Shown here one piece after another: positions 1-6,017 of a stretch of 10,606 nt of DNA. Made by a program: the position numbers and the translations under genes. The notes below the pieces were generated by a model. That model made no database searches. It was not told the DNA's origin and saw only the letters and a program-made list of their open reading frames with translations. Every line of letters begins with the position of its first letter. The first letter of the stretch is position 1. Origin of the DNA: Synergistaceae bacterium (GTDB lineage Bacteria; Synergistota; Synergistia; Synergistales; Synergistaceae); the NCBI GenBank assembly GCA_031271065.1, contig JAISWP010000201.1, positions 1-10,606 of the forward strand, written 5' to 3'.

Positions 1-1157
1 CTGTCACGGATCGGACGGAACGAGGAACCGGCGTTTCCAAGCGCCTGAAGCATGCAGCGCCTCATGTAGCCGCCCGCGCCTGGATTCCCGGCGGCGCACG
101 CGCCGAACCAGACGTCAGACGCTTTGAAAATCTCGCCGGAGTCGAAGCATTTCAGCGAGTATTCGAGACGCCATATATCGCCGCTGTCGGAAAGTTCGAG
201 CCTGAGCCTGTACGGGGCGTGCCTCGACCACTCGTACCTGCCCATCCACTCGCGGACATCGCTGTAGATGGATCCCAGGGACTGGCTCAGGCCGTCCGTC
301 TCTCCGAACCACCCCAGGGACCGTATCCACAGGGCGTGAGGGTTGAGGGCGTTCACCAGTCTGCCGCGTTTTCTCCGCTCTGGGACGGATTCTCCCGAGA
401 CCCGGGATTTTTTGACTATCGCCCGGGCCGCCCGGGATGAGACGGACTCCCGGTCGTCCGGTATCCTGCGGGACCAGGCGTGCCTCACAAGACCGTCGAC
501 GAGGGCGGATATCATCTCGCCGAGCACCGTCCTGGGTCCCGACGCAAAGGACTCCCCGCGGGTCTTTATGATGTCCGGCATGACGCGCATCATGCGGGAA
601 TACCTGGCGGAATCGTCCCCAATCAGCATTGGGACCCACACCGGCTCATATTTATCTTTGGACGCCCTTATATCGGGGAGGAATCTGCCCCGTTTAAGCA
701 AAGAGAGGACAAACGAGCAGCACTCCATTATGTAGCAGAGGTCCAGCGCGGACATAACTCCGTTTGCGAGAAACCTTCCGTCCCTGGATACCGGCTCGTC
801 CGAGACGAGAAACGGGCGAAGGGCGACGAGATCGGTCACGCTGACGGACACGGCTTCCACATGCCAGGCCCGCATGGAGCATTTCGCCCGCGATCTGGGA
901 ATTTCACCCAGAAGCGGCGTCGACGGGACCGGAAATTTTTCCGCGCAGGACGGCAGGTATATTTCCAATTTTGCCGGGACGAGCGATCCCGCGCCCTCGA
1001 ATCCGAGCTCGGCGAGGGCGTGCGGTATCCTCCCCTCACCCGGCTCGCAGGGGCTGCCGCCGTCCGGATGCCGGGCATCTTCCCGGCCGTCTCCGGGGAG
1101 CGGCCGCTCCCCCCATAAGAAAAAACCCTGTCTGTAACAACCGTGAAGGGCCAGCAA
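1..1157 (-). CDS. HelZ-type SNF2/DEAD-box helicase, N-terminal part (runs off left edge)
   Basis: The minus-strand frame is open from a TTG at 1157 to the window edge, giving 385 visible residues and no stop. The N-terminus reads MLALHGCYRQGFFLWGE, which resembles my recollection of the start of mycobacterial HelZ (MLxLHGxW...LW). Further matches to the SNF2 helicase-associated region of HelZ-like proteins are RGRFLPDI plus WVPML (about residues 156-178), EMISALVDGLVRHAW (214-228), and LRLELSDSGDIWRLEYSLK (318-336). This domain precedes the Snf2 ATPase core, which would lie beyond position 1, so no Walker motifs are visible here. The TTG start is preceded by GAGG at 8-nt spacing and lies 3 nt after the kinase stop codon, which suggests co-transcription and translational coupling. 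Such proteins are predicted ATP-dependent nucleic-acid remodelling enzymes; the exact cellular role is not established. The family call rests on remembered sequence resemblance only. Confidence 0.8.
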   Translation of the reverse strand, partial: MLALHGCYRQGFFLWGERPLPGDGREDARHPDGGSPCEPGEGRIPHALAELGFEGAGSLVPAKLEIYLPSCAEKFPVPSTPLLGEIPRSRAKCSMRAWHVEAVSVSVTDLVALRPFLVSDEPVSRDGRFLANGVMSALDLCYIMECCSFVLSLLKRGRFLPDIRASKDKYEPVWVPMLIGDDSARYSRMMRVMPDIIKTRGESFASGPRTVLGEMISALVDGLVRHAWSRRIPDDRESVSSRAARAIVKKSRVSGESVPERRKRGRLVNALNPHALWIRSLGWFGETDGLSQSLGSIYSDVREWMGRYEWSRHAPYRLRLELSDSGDIWRLEYSLKCFDSGEIFKASDVWFGACAAGNPGAGGYMRRCMLQALGNAGSSFRPIRD

Positions 1158-1160
1158 CGC

Positions 1161-2822
1161 TCAGTCCTCGAAGCAGCCGCCGCCTATGAACTCCCGCAGT
1201 ATAGAGACGTTAGGCACGTTTTCCGACGGAATCACCGGGGCGAAACTCAGCATGGACAGCAGGCGGGACGCCTCGCCGTATGCCGGCGAATATTCAGATA
1301 TGGCGCGGAGCAGAGGCTCCACGTAACCTTTGAGCACCGATATCTCGTAGACCAGAGACGAGTTGAAGAGCAGGTCGGCGCCCTCCTCGTACGGGAAGAT
1401 GTGCTTGTGGGAACCCTTTATGACGGAGGGCCACATCAGCAGAGTCCTCTCGGGGCTGTGTCCCCGCTTGCGATAGTCCCGGACGATGCGGCGCAGCAGC
1501 CTGGTGTCCGTCGTGCCTATTCTGTTGTGGGAGTCCAGATTCACTCCCGTGAGCGGCGATATGAACACCTTGCATTTGGTCTCGGGCGATATATCGGCCG
1601 TCAGCCTGTCGTTGAGCCCGTGTATGCCCTCTATTATCAGTATGTCGTCAAACTTGAGGCGGAGCTTCGGTCCGGGCTTTCTCGTCCCGGAGACGAAGTC
1701 GAACTTCGGAAGCTCCACTTCCTCTCCGGCCAAAAGAGCGCTGATATGCTCGTTTATCAGCTCGATATCGAGCGCCTCCAGCGCCTCGAAGTCTCTGCCG
1801 CCGCTCTCGTCCAGAGGCGTGCGGTCGCGGTCCAGGTAATAATCATCCAGGGCGAGAGCTATGGGGTTCTTGCCGCTGACCTGAAGCTGTATGGCAAGCC
1901 GTTTCGACGTGGTGGTCTTTCCCGAACTGGACGGCCCGGCGAGGCAGAGAAGCCTCACCGTCCCCCTGTCTATTATCCTGTTCGCCATGCGGGAGAGTGC
2001 CTCTCCGTGGAACGCCTCCGACACGAGTATCAGCTCCAGCGACTTCCCCCGCGCAACCCGCTCGTGGAGACTGTCCATGGTGGAGAGGCCGAGCACGCCG
2101 AGCCAGGTGGCGTATTCCCGGAACACGTCCATCAGCTTCGGCACCACCTGAAGGGGCGGGAGCACTTCCGAATCGGTTATGGAGGGAAAGCGCAGGAGAA
2201 AACCGGGGGCAAATCCGTTCAGGTCGAATGTCTTTACCATGCCGGTGGAGGATGCGAGAGTCCCTCCGAAATATCCGTAGACGCCCGCGCAGCGGTACAG
2301 CATGACCGGGTCGCTGCCGGTGCATTGGATGAGTTTTGCCCTGTCCGAGCTGCCCTGCCGCTCGAATATTCTCCGCGCCTTGTCCAGAGGCAGCGTCGCC
2401 AGCTGGATCGGAAGGGCCGAGGAGACTATCTTCTCCATCTCCTCTTTTACCAGGGCGACATCTCCGCTCTCGGCGGCCTCCCCCGGAAACTCGCAGTAAT
2501 AGCTGTCGCTCATGGAGTACTTTACCCTGACGTCCTTCGAAAGAGCCCTCTTGCAGGCCAGAACGAGGACAAACGTCAGGGTGCTCCTGTAGACCTCGGT
2601 CCCTTCGAAGGTCGAAGTGTCCACGAACTCGACGTCGGCGTCGTCGTCGACCACCCAGCCCATCGGGCGCAATATGCGGTTGACGCGCCAGGCCACGATG
2701 CGCCCCCTGGATTCGACATTCACCATTGACAGGACCTCGTGCCCCATAATCGGCGTGTCCGAGTAAATTCTATTCACAGTGCCACCCTGAGCGATGTTGA
2801 TGTAAAAACCCATGACGCGCAT
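1161..2822 (-). CDS. TGS-domain nucleoside (uridine kinase-like) kinase
   Basis: A 553-residue P-loop kinase of the uridine kinase/phosphoribulokinase superfamily with an N-terminal extension resembling threonyl-tRNA synthetase. Residues about 1-67 look like a TGS domain. The segment DSYYCEF (106-112) resembles the second additional domain of ThrRS. The kinase domain starts near residue 288 with Walker A GPSSSGKTT (296-304), followed by LDDYY (325-329), which in Udk proteins carries the catalytic aspartate, and IIEGIHGLN (396-404). It should phosphorylate a nucleoside or similar small substrate with NTP in the cytoplasm; the true substrate of this TGS subgroup is unknown to me. The ATG at 2822 has only a G-run directly before it. 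A second in-frame ATG at 2813 has GGGGG at 10 nt and may be the real start. The helicase gene follows 3 nt after the stop. The TGS and ThrRS-like parts could instead bind nucleic acid. Confidence 0.85.
   Translation of the reverse strand: MRVMGFYINIAQGGTVNRIYSDTPIMGHEVLSMVNVESRGRIVAWRVNRILRPMGWVVDDDADVEFVDTSTFEGTEVYRSTLTFVLVLACKRALSKDVRVKYSMSDSYYCEFPGEAAESGDVALVKEEMEKIVSSALPIQLATLPLDKARRIFERQGSSDRAKLIQCTGSDPVMLYRCAGVYGYFGGTLASSTGMVKTFDLNGFAPGFLLRFPSITDSEVLPPLQVVPKLMDVFREYATWLGVLGLSTMDSLHERVARGKSLELILVSEAFHGEALSRMANRIIDRGTVRLLCLAGPSSSGKTTTSKRLAIQLQVSGKNPIALALDDYYLDRDRTPLDESGGRDFEALEALDIELINEHISALLAGEEVELPKFDFVSGTRKPGPKLRLKFDDILIIEGIHGLNDRLTADISPETKCKVFISPLTGVNLDSHNRIGTTDTRLLRRIVRDYRKRGHSPERTLLMWPSVIKGSHKHIFPYEEGADLLFNSSLVYEISVLKGYVEPLLRAISEYSPAYGEASRLLSMLSFAPVIPSENVPNVSILREFIGGGCFED
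1166..1169 (-). promoter_or_regulatory. Ribosome binding site for the helicase gene, inside the kinase 3' end
   Basis: GAGG on the minus strand lies 8 nt before the TTG at 1155-1157 and within the last codons of the kinase gene. It decides the start: the ATG at about 1113 in the next frame runs into a stop after 27 codons, whereas the TTG frame stays open and gives a family-like N-terminus. Confidence 0.6.
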
Positions 2823-2889
2823 ACCCCCGGGAAATCGATTGAGTCAAAACAAACGGCCCTTGCAAGACACATTTGCCGTACAATAATAT

Positions 2890-2918
2890 TTCAGAGCGGA
2901 CAGAATCCGCTATATTAT
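2890..2918 (+). promoter_or_regulatory. Candidate sigma-70 promoter of the alkaline phosphatase gene with a dyad in the spacer
   Basis: TTCAGA (2890-2895), a 17-nt spacer and TATTAT (2913-2918) match the consensus at 4/6 and 5/6. An inverted repeat AGCGGA-CAGAA-TCCGCT (2895-2911) fills the spacer and could be an operator. A weaker alternative promoter is TTGCAA (2860-2865), 18 nt, TAATAT (2884-2889). I see no Pho-box-like repeats. The assignment rests on pattern matching alone. Confidence 0.3.
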
Positions 2919-2977
2919 ATTTTATCAGCGGGGCGCAATCCGTCAAATATGAAAAAGTTTTTACAATGATTTTAATT

Positions 2978-2983
2978 AAGGAG
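2978..2983 (+). promoter_or_regulatory. Strong ribosome binding site for alkaline phosphatase
   Basis: AAGGAG lies 8 nt upstream of the ATG at 2992. It selects this ATG over the out-of-frame ATG at 2987. Confidence 0.7.
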
Positions 2984-2991
2984 ATTATGTT

Positions 2992-4401
2992 ATGTACTCA
3001 ATCGCTAAAAAAACCGCAATCTTTAAAAAAACCGCAGCGCTCCTGTCTCTTGCGTTTCTGCTATTCTGCGAAGGCGCCGAGGCCGGGGGCAGATATGTGT
3101 TTCTCTTTATCGGGGACGGCATGGGAACGGCCCAGAGGAACGCCGCCGAGGTATATCTGGGAGAAGCCAGAAGGATGTCGGGGGACGACACTCCCCGAAA
3201 ATCCCAGCTGGTGATGAACTCCCTGGGGCAGGAGGGGACAGTTTCCACTAACTCCCTCTCAGGCGTCACCGACTCGGCCGCCGCCGGCACGGCGCTCGCC
3301 GCGGGCCGAAAGACCGTGAACGGGGCGGTCGGGATGGACCCCAAGACAGGCGAAAAATTCGCATCGATAGCGCGGGCGGCCCGCGATATGGGCATGAAGG
3401 TGGGCATAGTGTCGACGGTATTCCTCCAGGACGCCACTCCGGCGGCTTTCTACGGGCACGCGGCGAAAAGGACCGATCACTACGGTCTGGGCCTCCAGCT
3501 GACCGACAGCGGGTTCGAATATTTCGGCGGCGGCGGCTTCATAAGGCCGGCCGGCAGGGACAAAAACCGGCGCGATCTGTACGAGGCGGCCTCGTCGAAG
3601 GGTTACGAGGTTATAAAGGGAGTGGAGGGAGCCTCGTCGGGCAAGGTGATGGCCGTACATCCGAAGCTCTCGGGCGGTACCATGCCCTGGGCCATAGACG
3701 GCGCGGGCGGACCGTCTCTGGCGGACTTCACGGATTTGGGCGTCAGGCTGCTGGAGGGAGAGAGCGGCTTTTTCATGATGATAGAGGGCGGCAAGATCGA
3801 CCTCGCCTGTCACGCCAACGACGCGGCCGCCGCAGTGCATGAGGTGATCGAACTCGACAAGGCGGTGGCCCGGGCCGTGGAGTTCATGCGCCGCCGCCCG
3901 GACGACACCCTCATAATAGTCACCAGCGACCACGAGACCGGCGGAATGATCTTCGACGCGAAGGGCGCGTCCGGCGCGGACCTGTACCGGACAATAGCCG
4001 GACGCCGGGGGTCTTACGCGGCTTTCGAGAGGAAGATATCGCCGAAAAGCGGCGCGAAGATAGACCAGTACCTCGAAATGGCGCGCCTGCATTTCGGAAA
4101 TACGGTGACGGGAACGCCCTCCGTCCAAAAAGCCTTCCGCCTAAGCATGACCGCGCGCGCCCGGCGCGAGTCAATGGAACCCGATTACAAAAAACTCTAC
4201 GGCCCCTACGACCCCTTCACAATGGCCTGCGTCAAGGAATCCGACGCCAGCGGCGGCATAGCGTGGACGACGTACTATCACACGGGCAAAGACGTCCCGA
4301 TCAGCGCCGCGGGAGCAGGAACGGACTTCTCGGGAGAACTGGACAACACGGAGCTGTTTGAAAAGATCAAAACGTTTATGGAGGGCTCTTCGATCAGGTA
4401 A
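2992..4401 (+). CDS. phoA: Secreted alkaline phosphatase (PhoA family)
   Basis: A 469-residue phosphomonoesterase with a Sec signal peptide: lysine-rich n-region, hydrophobic core at about 15-25, and probable signal peptidase I cleavage after AEA (29-31). The metal and catalytic residues of the E. coli PhoA fold are recognisable. Asp42 is in IGDGMG. The nucleophile Ser95 is in TDSAAAGTA. Asp147 and Thr149 are in DATPAAFYGH. Glu265, Asp270 and His274 are in EGGKIDLACH. Asp313 and His314 are in SDHETGG, and His430 is in YYHTGKDVP. It should therefore be an active two-zinc enzyme with a magnesium site, releasing phosphate from organic esters outside the cytoplasm. Length is normal for the family. 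The gene is monocistronic, divergent from the kinase and convergent with the reductase. Expression could respond to phosphate, but no Pho box is visible. Two A7 tracts occur in the signal-peptide codons. The symbol is by family, not proven orthology. Confidence 0.93.
   Translation: MYSIAKKTAIFKKTAALLSLAFLLFCEGAEAGGRYVFLFIGDGMGTAQRNAAEVYLGEARRMSGDDTPRKSQLVMNSLGQEGTVSTNSLSGVTDSAAAGTALAAGRKTVNGAVGMDPKTGEKFASIARAARDMGMKVGIVSTVFLQDATPAAFYGHAAKRTDHYGLGLQLTDSGFEYFGGGGFIRPAGRDKNRRDLYEAASSKGYEVIKGVEGASSGKVMAVHPKLSGGTMPWAIDGAGGPSLADFTDLGVRLLEGESGFFMMIEGGKIDLACHANDAAAAVHEVIELDKAVARAVEFMRRRPDDTLIIVTSDHETGGMIFDAKGASGADLYRTIAGRRGSYAAFERKISPKSGAKIDQYLEMARLHFGNTVTGTPSVQKAFRLSMTARARRESMEPDYKKLYGPYDPFTMACVKESDASGGIAWTTYYHTGKDVPISAAGAGTDFSGELDNTELFEKIKTFMEGSSIR
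3006..3036 (+). repeat. 13-nt direct repeat in the signal-peptide codons
   Basis: TAAAAAAACCGCA occurs at 3006-3018 and again at 3024-3036, an 18-nt period that duplicates a Lys-Lys-Thr-Ala stretch in the n-region of the signal peptide. Each copy carries a run of seven A, a site prone to polymerase slippage. Confidence 0.85.
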
Positions 4402-4441
4402 CCGCTGATTTTAAATAACCCCTCTGCGTCGGTGATGAACT

Positions 4442-5134
4442 TTACAGCGCTTCGGCCTGCGCCTCCTCCGGAACATCCGCCGATTCCCCGTCCTCTGCAA
4501 GGCGCGCGCCCATCCTGTACGCTCTGTCGCAGTCTATAGGGAACATGCTGTCCCTCATCCGTTTCTTGTGCTCCACGTCGAACATAGGGGCGTAATATCT
4601 GGAGTAATCGTCGAACTGGTAGGTGTCGCAGGAGGTCACGTACTCAGCAGGCCCTCCCAGCACGCTCAGGAACCTGACGTGGGACTCGAAAAGCGCGCTG
4701 TAGCCCCAGGCGGCCAGCATCTCACCGGATATGTTCATCGTATAGACGATGCCGCAGGATATCCTCCTCGGGCAGACGGACATAGCGGCCGTGTCGTACG
4801 CGAGATTCATGAATATCAGACGTTCCCAGAAGGAACGCATCTCACCGGTCACGTCGGAAAGATATATCGGAGAGCCCATTATCACCACGTCTGAACTCAT
4901 CACCCGGTCGAGCACCGGGGAGAGTTCGTCGCGGGCGGCGCACTTCGCGTCGGCGTAGTTCGTTATCCTCTTGCAGGCGAAGCAGCTGCGGCATCCCTTG
5001 AAGTCGAGATCGTACAGATGGACCATCTCCGTCTCCGCTCCGACGGACTCCGCACCGTCCAGAGCGCGCCTCAGCATCGCCGCGGTATTCCAGTTTTTCC
5101 TCGGTCCGCCGTTTATTCCTATGACTTTTTTCAC
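4442..5134 (-). CDS. Flavodoxin-fold NAD(P)H-dependent FMN reductase / iron-sulfur flavoprotein-like
   Basis: A 230-residue cytoplasmic flavoprotein. The N-terminus MKKVIGINGGPRKNWNTA is the phosphate-binding loop of NADPH-dependent FMN reductases, and MGSPIYLSDVTGEMRSFWERL (86-106, here split by its GSPIY and TGEMR motifs) is the second flavin-contacting segment of the family. Cysteines at 48, 51, 54 and 65 form a C-x2-C-x2-C-x10-C pattern, similar to the compact motif of archaeal iron-sulfur flavoprotein Isf but with a longer last gap, so a [4Fe-4S] cluster is possible. It probably transfers electrons from a reduced carrier to oxygen, a quinone or another acceptor; the substrate is unknown. 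The start codon is GTG at 5134, preceded by AGGGGGG at 9 nt. The C-terminal tail (about 212-230) is acidic, Ala/Glu-rich and probably disordered. The gene is convergent with alkaline phosphatase, with 40 nt between the stops, and probably monocistronic. Confidence 0.85.
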   Translation of the reverse strand: MKKVIGINGGPRKNWNTAAMLRRALDGAESVGAETEMVHLYDLDFKGCRSCFACKRITNYADAKCAARDELSPVLDRVMSSDVVIMGSPIYLSDVTGEMRSFWERLIFMNLAYDTAAMSVCPRRISCGIVYTMNISGEMLAAWGYSALFESHVRFLSVLGGPAEYVTSCDTYQFDDYSRYYAPMFDVEHKKRMRDSMFPIDCDRAYRMGARLAEDGESADVPEEAQAEAL

Positions 5135-5208
5135 GACTATTTTCCCCCCTGAAACTGATACAGCGCCTGGCAGGGCGCAAAACCCTTAAAAAATAGATTC
5201 TGACGATC

Positions 5209-5237
5209 ATTATAATTCTAAATACCCGTATTTTAAA
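5209..5237 (-). promoter_or_regulatory. Candidate sigma-70 promoter of the flavoprotein gene
   Basis: On the minus strand TTTAAA (5237-5232), a 17-nt spacer and a perfect TATAAT (5214-5209) place transcription start near 5202, about 68 nt before the GTG start. The spacer contains a small palindrome AAATAC-CC-GTATTT (5220-5233) that could be an operator. The -10 box lies in the self-complementary ATTATAAT, so it also reads as TATAAT on the plus strand, but without a good -35 there. Confidence 0.4.
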
Positions 5238-5353
5238 GTTTAAAAATTCAACAGCCGGACCCCTCCGCCGAATTTTCCCGTATAAACGCTTTCCGGAAGC
5301 AGCGATCATTCTGACTGAGGTGACTATCTCGCGCGGCAATGCCGGCAGCGCAC

Positions 5354-5382
5354 TTGATTTTGATCCAAAAGGGCAATATGAT
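5354..5382 (+). promoter_or_regulatory. Candidate sigma-70 promoter of mgsA
   Basis: TTGATT (5354-5359), 17 nt, TATGAT (5377-5382) match the consensus at 9 of 12 positions. Transcription would start near 5389 and give a leader of about 145 nt containing two of the dyads. The -10 box overlaps the first arm of the 5370-5400 hairpin. Confidence 0.4.
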
Positions 5383-5416
5383 GAATGGGGCTATTGCTCT
5401 CAAACTCGCATCGGCA

Positions 5417-5431
5417 GGTTTGATTCAAACC
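5417..5431. repeat. 15-bp perfect palindrome upstream of mgsA
   Basis: GGTTTGA-T-TCAAACC is a perfect 7-bp dyad around a single central T. It lies about 30-40 bp downstream of the predicted mgsA transcription start, so it fits an operator for a dimeric repressor as well as an RNA hairpin. Such a tight dyad is more like a protein-binding site than an RNA stem, since the loop would be one base. Confidence 0.6.
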
Positions 5432-5457
5432 CTCGGCGCCGCGCCGGCGCCGTTCGC

Positions 5458-5501
5458 TCCGGCTCCAAGCCGAATACGCTTTTATCTGTCTTGGAGCCGG
5501 A
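5458..5501 (+). repeat. 12-bp perfect inverted repeat in the mgsA leader
   Basis: TCCGGCTCCAAG (5458-5469) and CTTGGAGCCGGA (5490-5501) are perfectly complementary around a 20-nt loop. It ends 32 nt before the mgsA start codon. No T-run follows, so it is not a standard intrinsic terminator. It could be a regulatory hairpin, an mRNA-stabilising structure or part of a dispersed repeat. Confidence 0.7.
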
Positions 5502-5533
5502 ATCGGATCATAAAAAGCAGGGACGGTGATAAT

Positions 5534-6007
5534 ATGCACAAAATGAAAAGGATAGGGCTCGTCGCCCACGACGCCAGGAAACAGGACATGCTGGACTGGG
5601 TTCGTTTCAACGCGCGGACGCTTGCCCCGCACAAACTGGTCTGCACCGGCACGACCGGTCAGATGATCGAGGATATGTTCGATTCGGAGTTTCCGAACCT
5701 GGAAAAAGACATAGTCCGGCTAAAATCGGGGCCTCTCGGCGGAGACCAGCAGATGGGAGCTCTCATAGCAGAGGGCGAGCTGGACGTTCTCATTTTTTTC
5801 ACGGATCCGATGACCACTCAGCCTCACGACGTGGATGTGAAAGCGCTGGTGCGCCTCTGCACCGTGTACAACACGATCATTGCCTGCAACAAATCGACCG
5901 CCGATTTCGTGATAAGTTCGCCTCTGTTCGAGCACGAGTACAGGCCGACGATTCACGACTACTCGAAATATCTCGCGCGGGAAGCGATCGAAAGCAAGAT
6001 GCCCTAG
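5534..6007 (+). CDS. mgsA: Methylglyoxal synthase
   Basis: A 157-residue cytoplasmic enzyme that converts dihydroxyacetone phosphate to methylglyoxal and phosphate, a bypass of lower glycolysis that releases phosphate when it is limiting. Family motifs are clear: LVAHDARK (9-16, with His12 and Asp13), TGTTGQM (38-44, phosphate binding), SGPLGGDQQMGALIAEGELD (65-84, with the catalytic base Asp71), and FFTDPMTTQPHDVDVKAL (88-105, with Asp91, His98 and Asp101). I chose the ATG at 5534 because homology begins just after it; GGTGAT ends 3 nt upstream, and the ATG at 5543 is an alternative. The same frame is open up to 5339 but that extension has no family match. Relative to the E. coli protein, about seven residues are inserted between the phosphate loop and the catalytic loop (about 48-62). 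It is convergent with the AI-2E-type transporter gene, with only 10 nt between them. Confidence 0.95.
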   Translation: MHKMKRIGLVAHDARKQDMLDWVRFNARTLAPHKLVCTGTTGQMIEDMFDSEFPNLEKDIVRLKSGPLGGDQQMGALIAEGELDVLIFFTDPMTTQPHDVDVKALVRLCTVYNTIIACNKSTADFVISSPLFEHEYRPTIHDYSKYLAREAIESKMP

Positions 6008-6017
6008 ACGGCTGATT

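Larger units (their letters stand above)
5135..5533. other. 399-bp gene-free spacer with promoters and several dyad symmetries
   Basis: No convincing protein gene lies here. The left half (about 5180-5260) is AT-rich and holds the flavoprotein promoter. The right half holds a candidate mgsA promoter (5354-5382) and three dyads: 5370-5378/5392-5400, 5417-5431 and 5458-5469/5490-5501. It also has a GC-rich block GGCGCCGCGCCGGCGCC (5435-5451). Frames that stay open across it have no family resemblance and no good ribosome binding site. I see no riboswitch consensus or tRNA. Confidence 0.6.

Noticed and set aside
1143..2729. A 528-codon open frame on the plus strand opposite the nucleoside kinase
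   Set aside because: It is a mirror of GC-rich coding sequence: no family motifs, low-complexity Arg/Gly/His-rich product, and the minus strand holds a clear kinase across the same bases.
4402..4441. A shared terminator between the convergent phosphatase and flavoprotein genes
   Set aside because: I could find no stem followed by a T-run in these 40 bases on either strand.
5405..5440. A tRNA T-arm lookalike around GGTTTGATTCAAACC
   Set aside because: The dyad leaves a one-base loop rather than a seven-base T-loop, the invariant TTC is not in place, and no acceptor or anticodon arms can be found around it.
5320..5529. A 69-codon GTG-initiated frame ending 4 nt before the mgsA start
   Set aside because: There is no ribosome binding site before the GTG, the composition is nondescript, and it runs through all three dyads, which explain the region better.
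5339..5533. An in-frame N-terminal extension of methylglyoxal synthase
   Set aside because: Homology starts at the ATG 5534 region, the extension is unlike any MgsA N-terminus, and the candidate promoter at 5354-5382 lies inside it.
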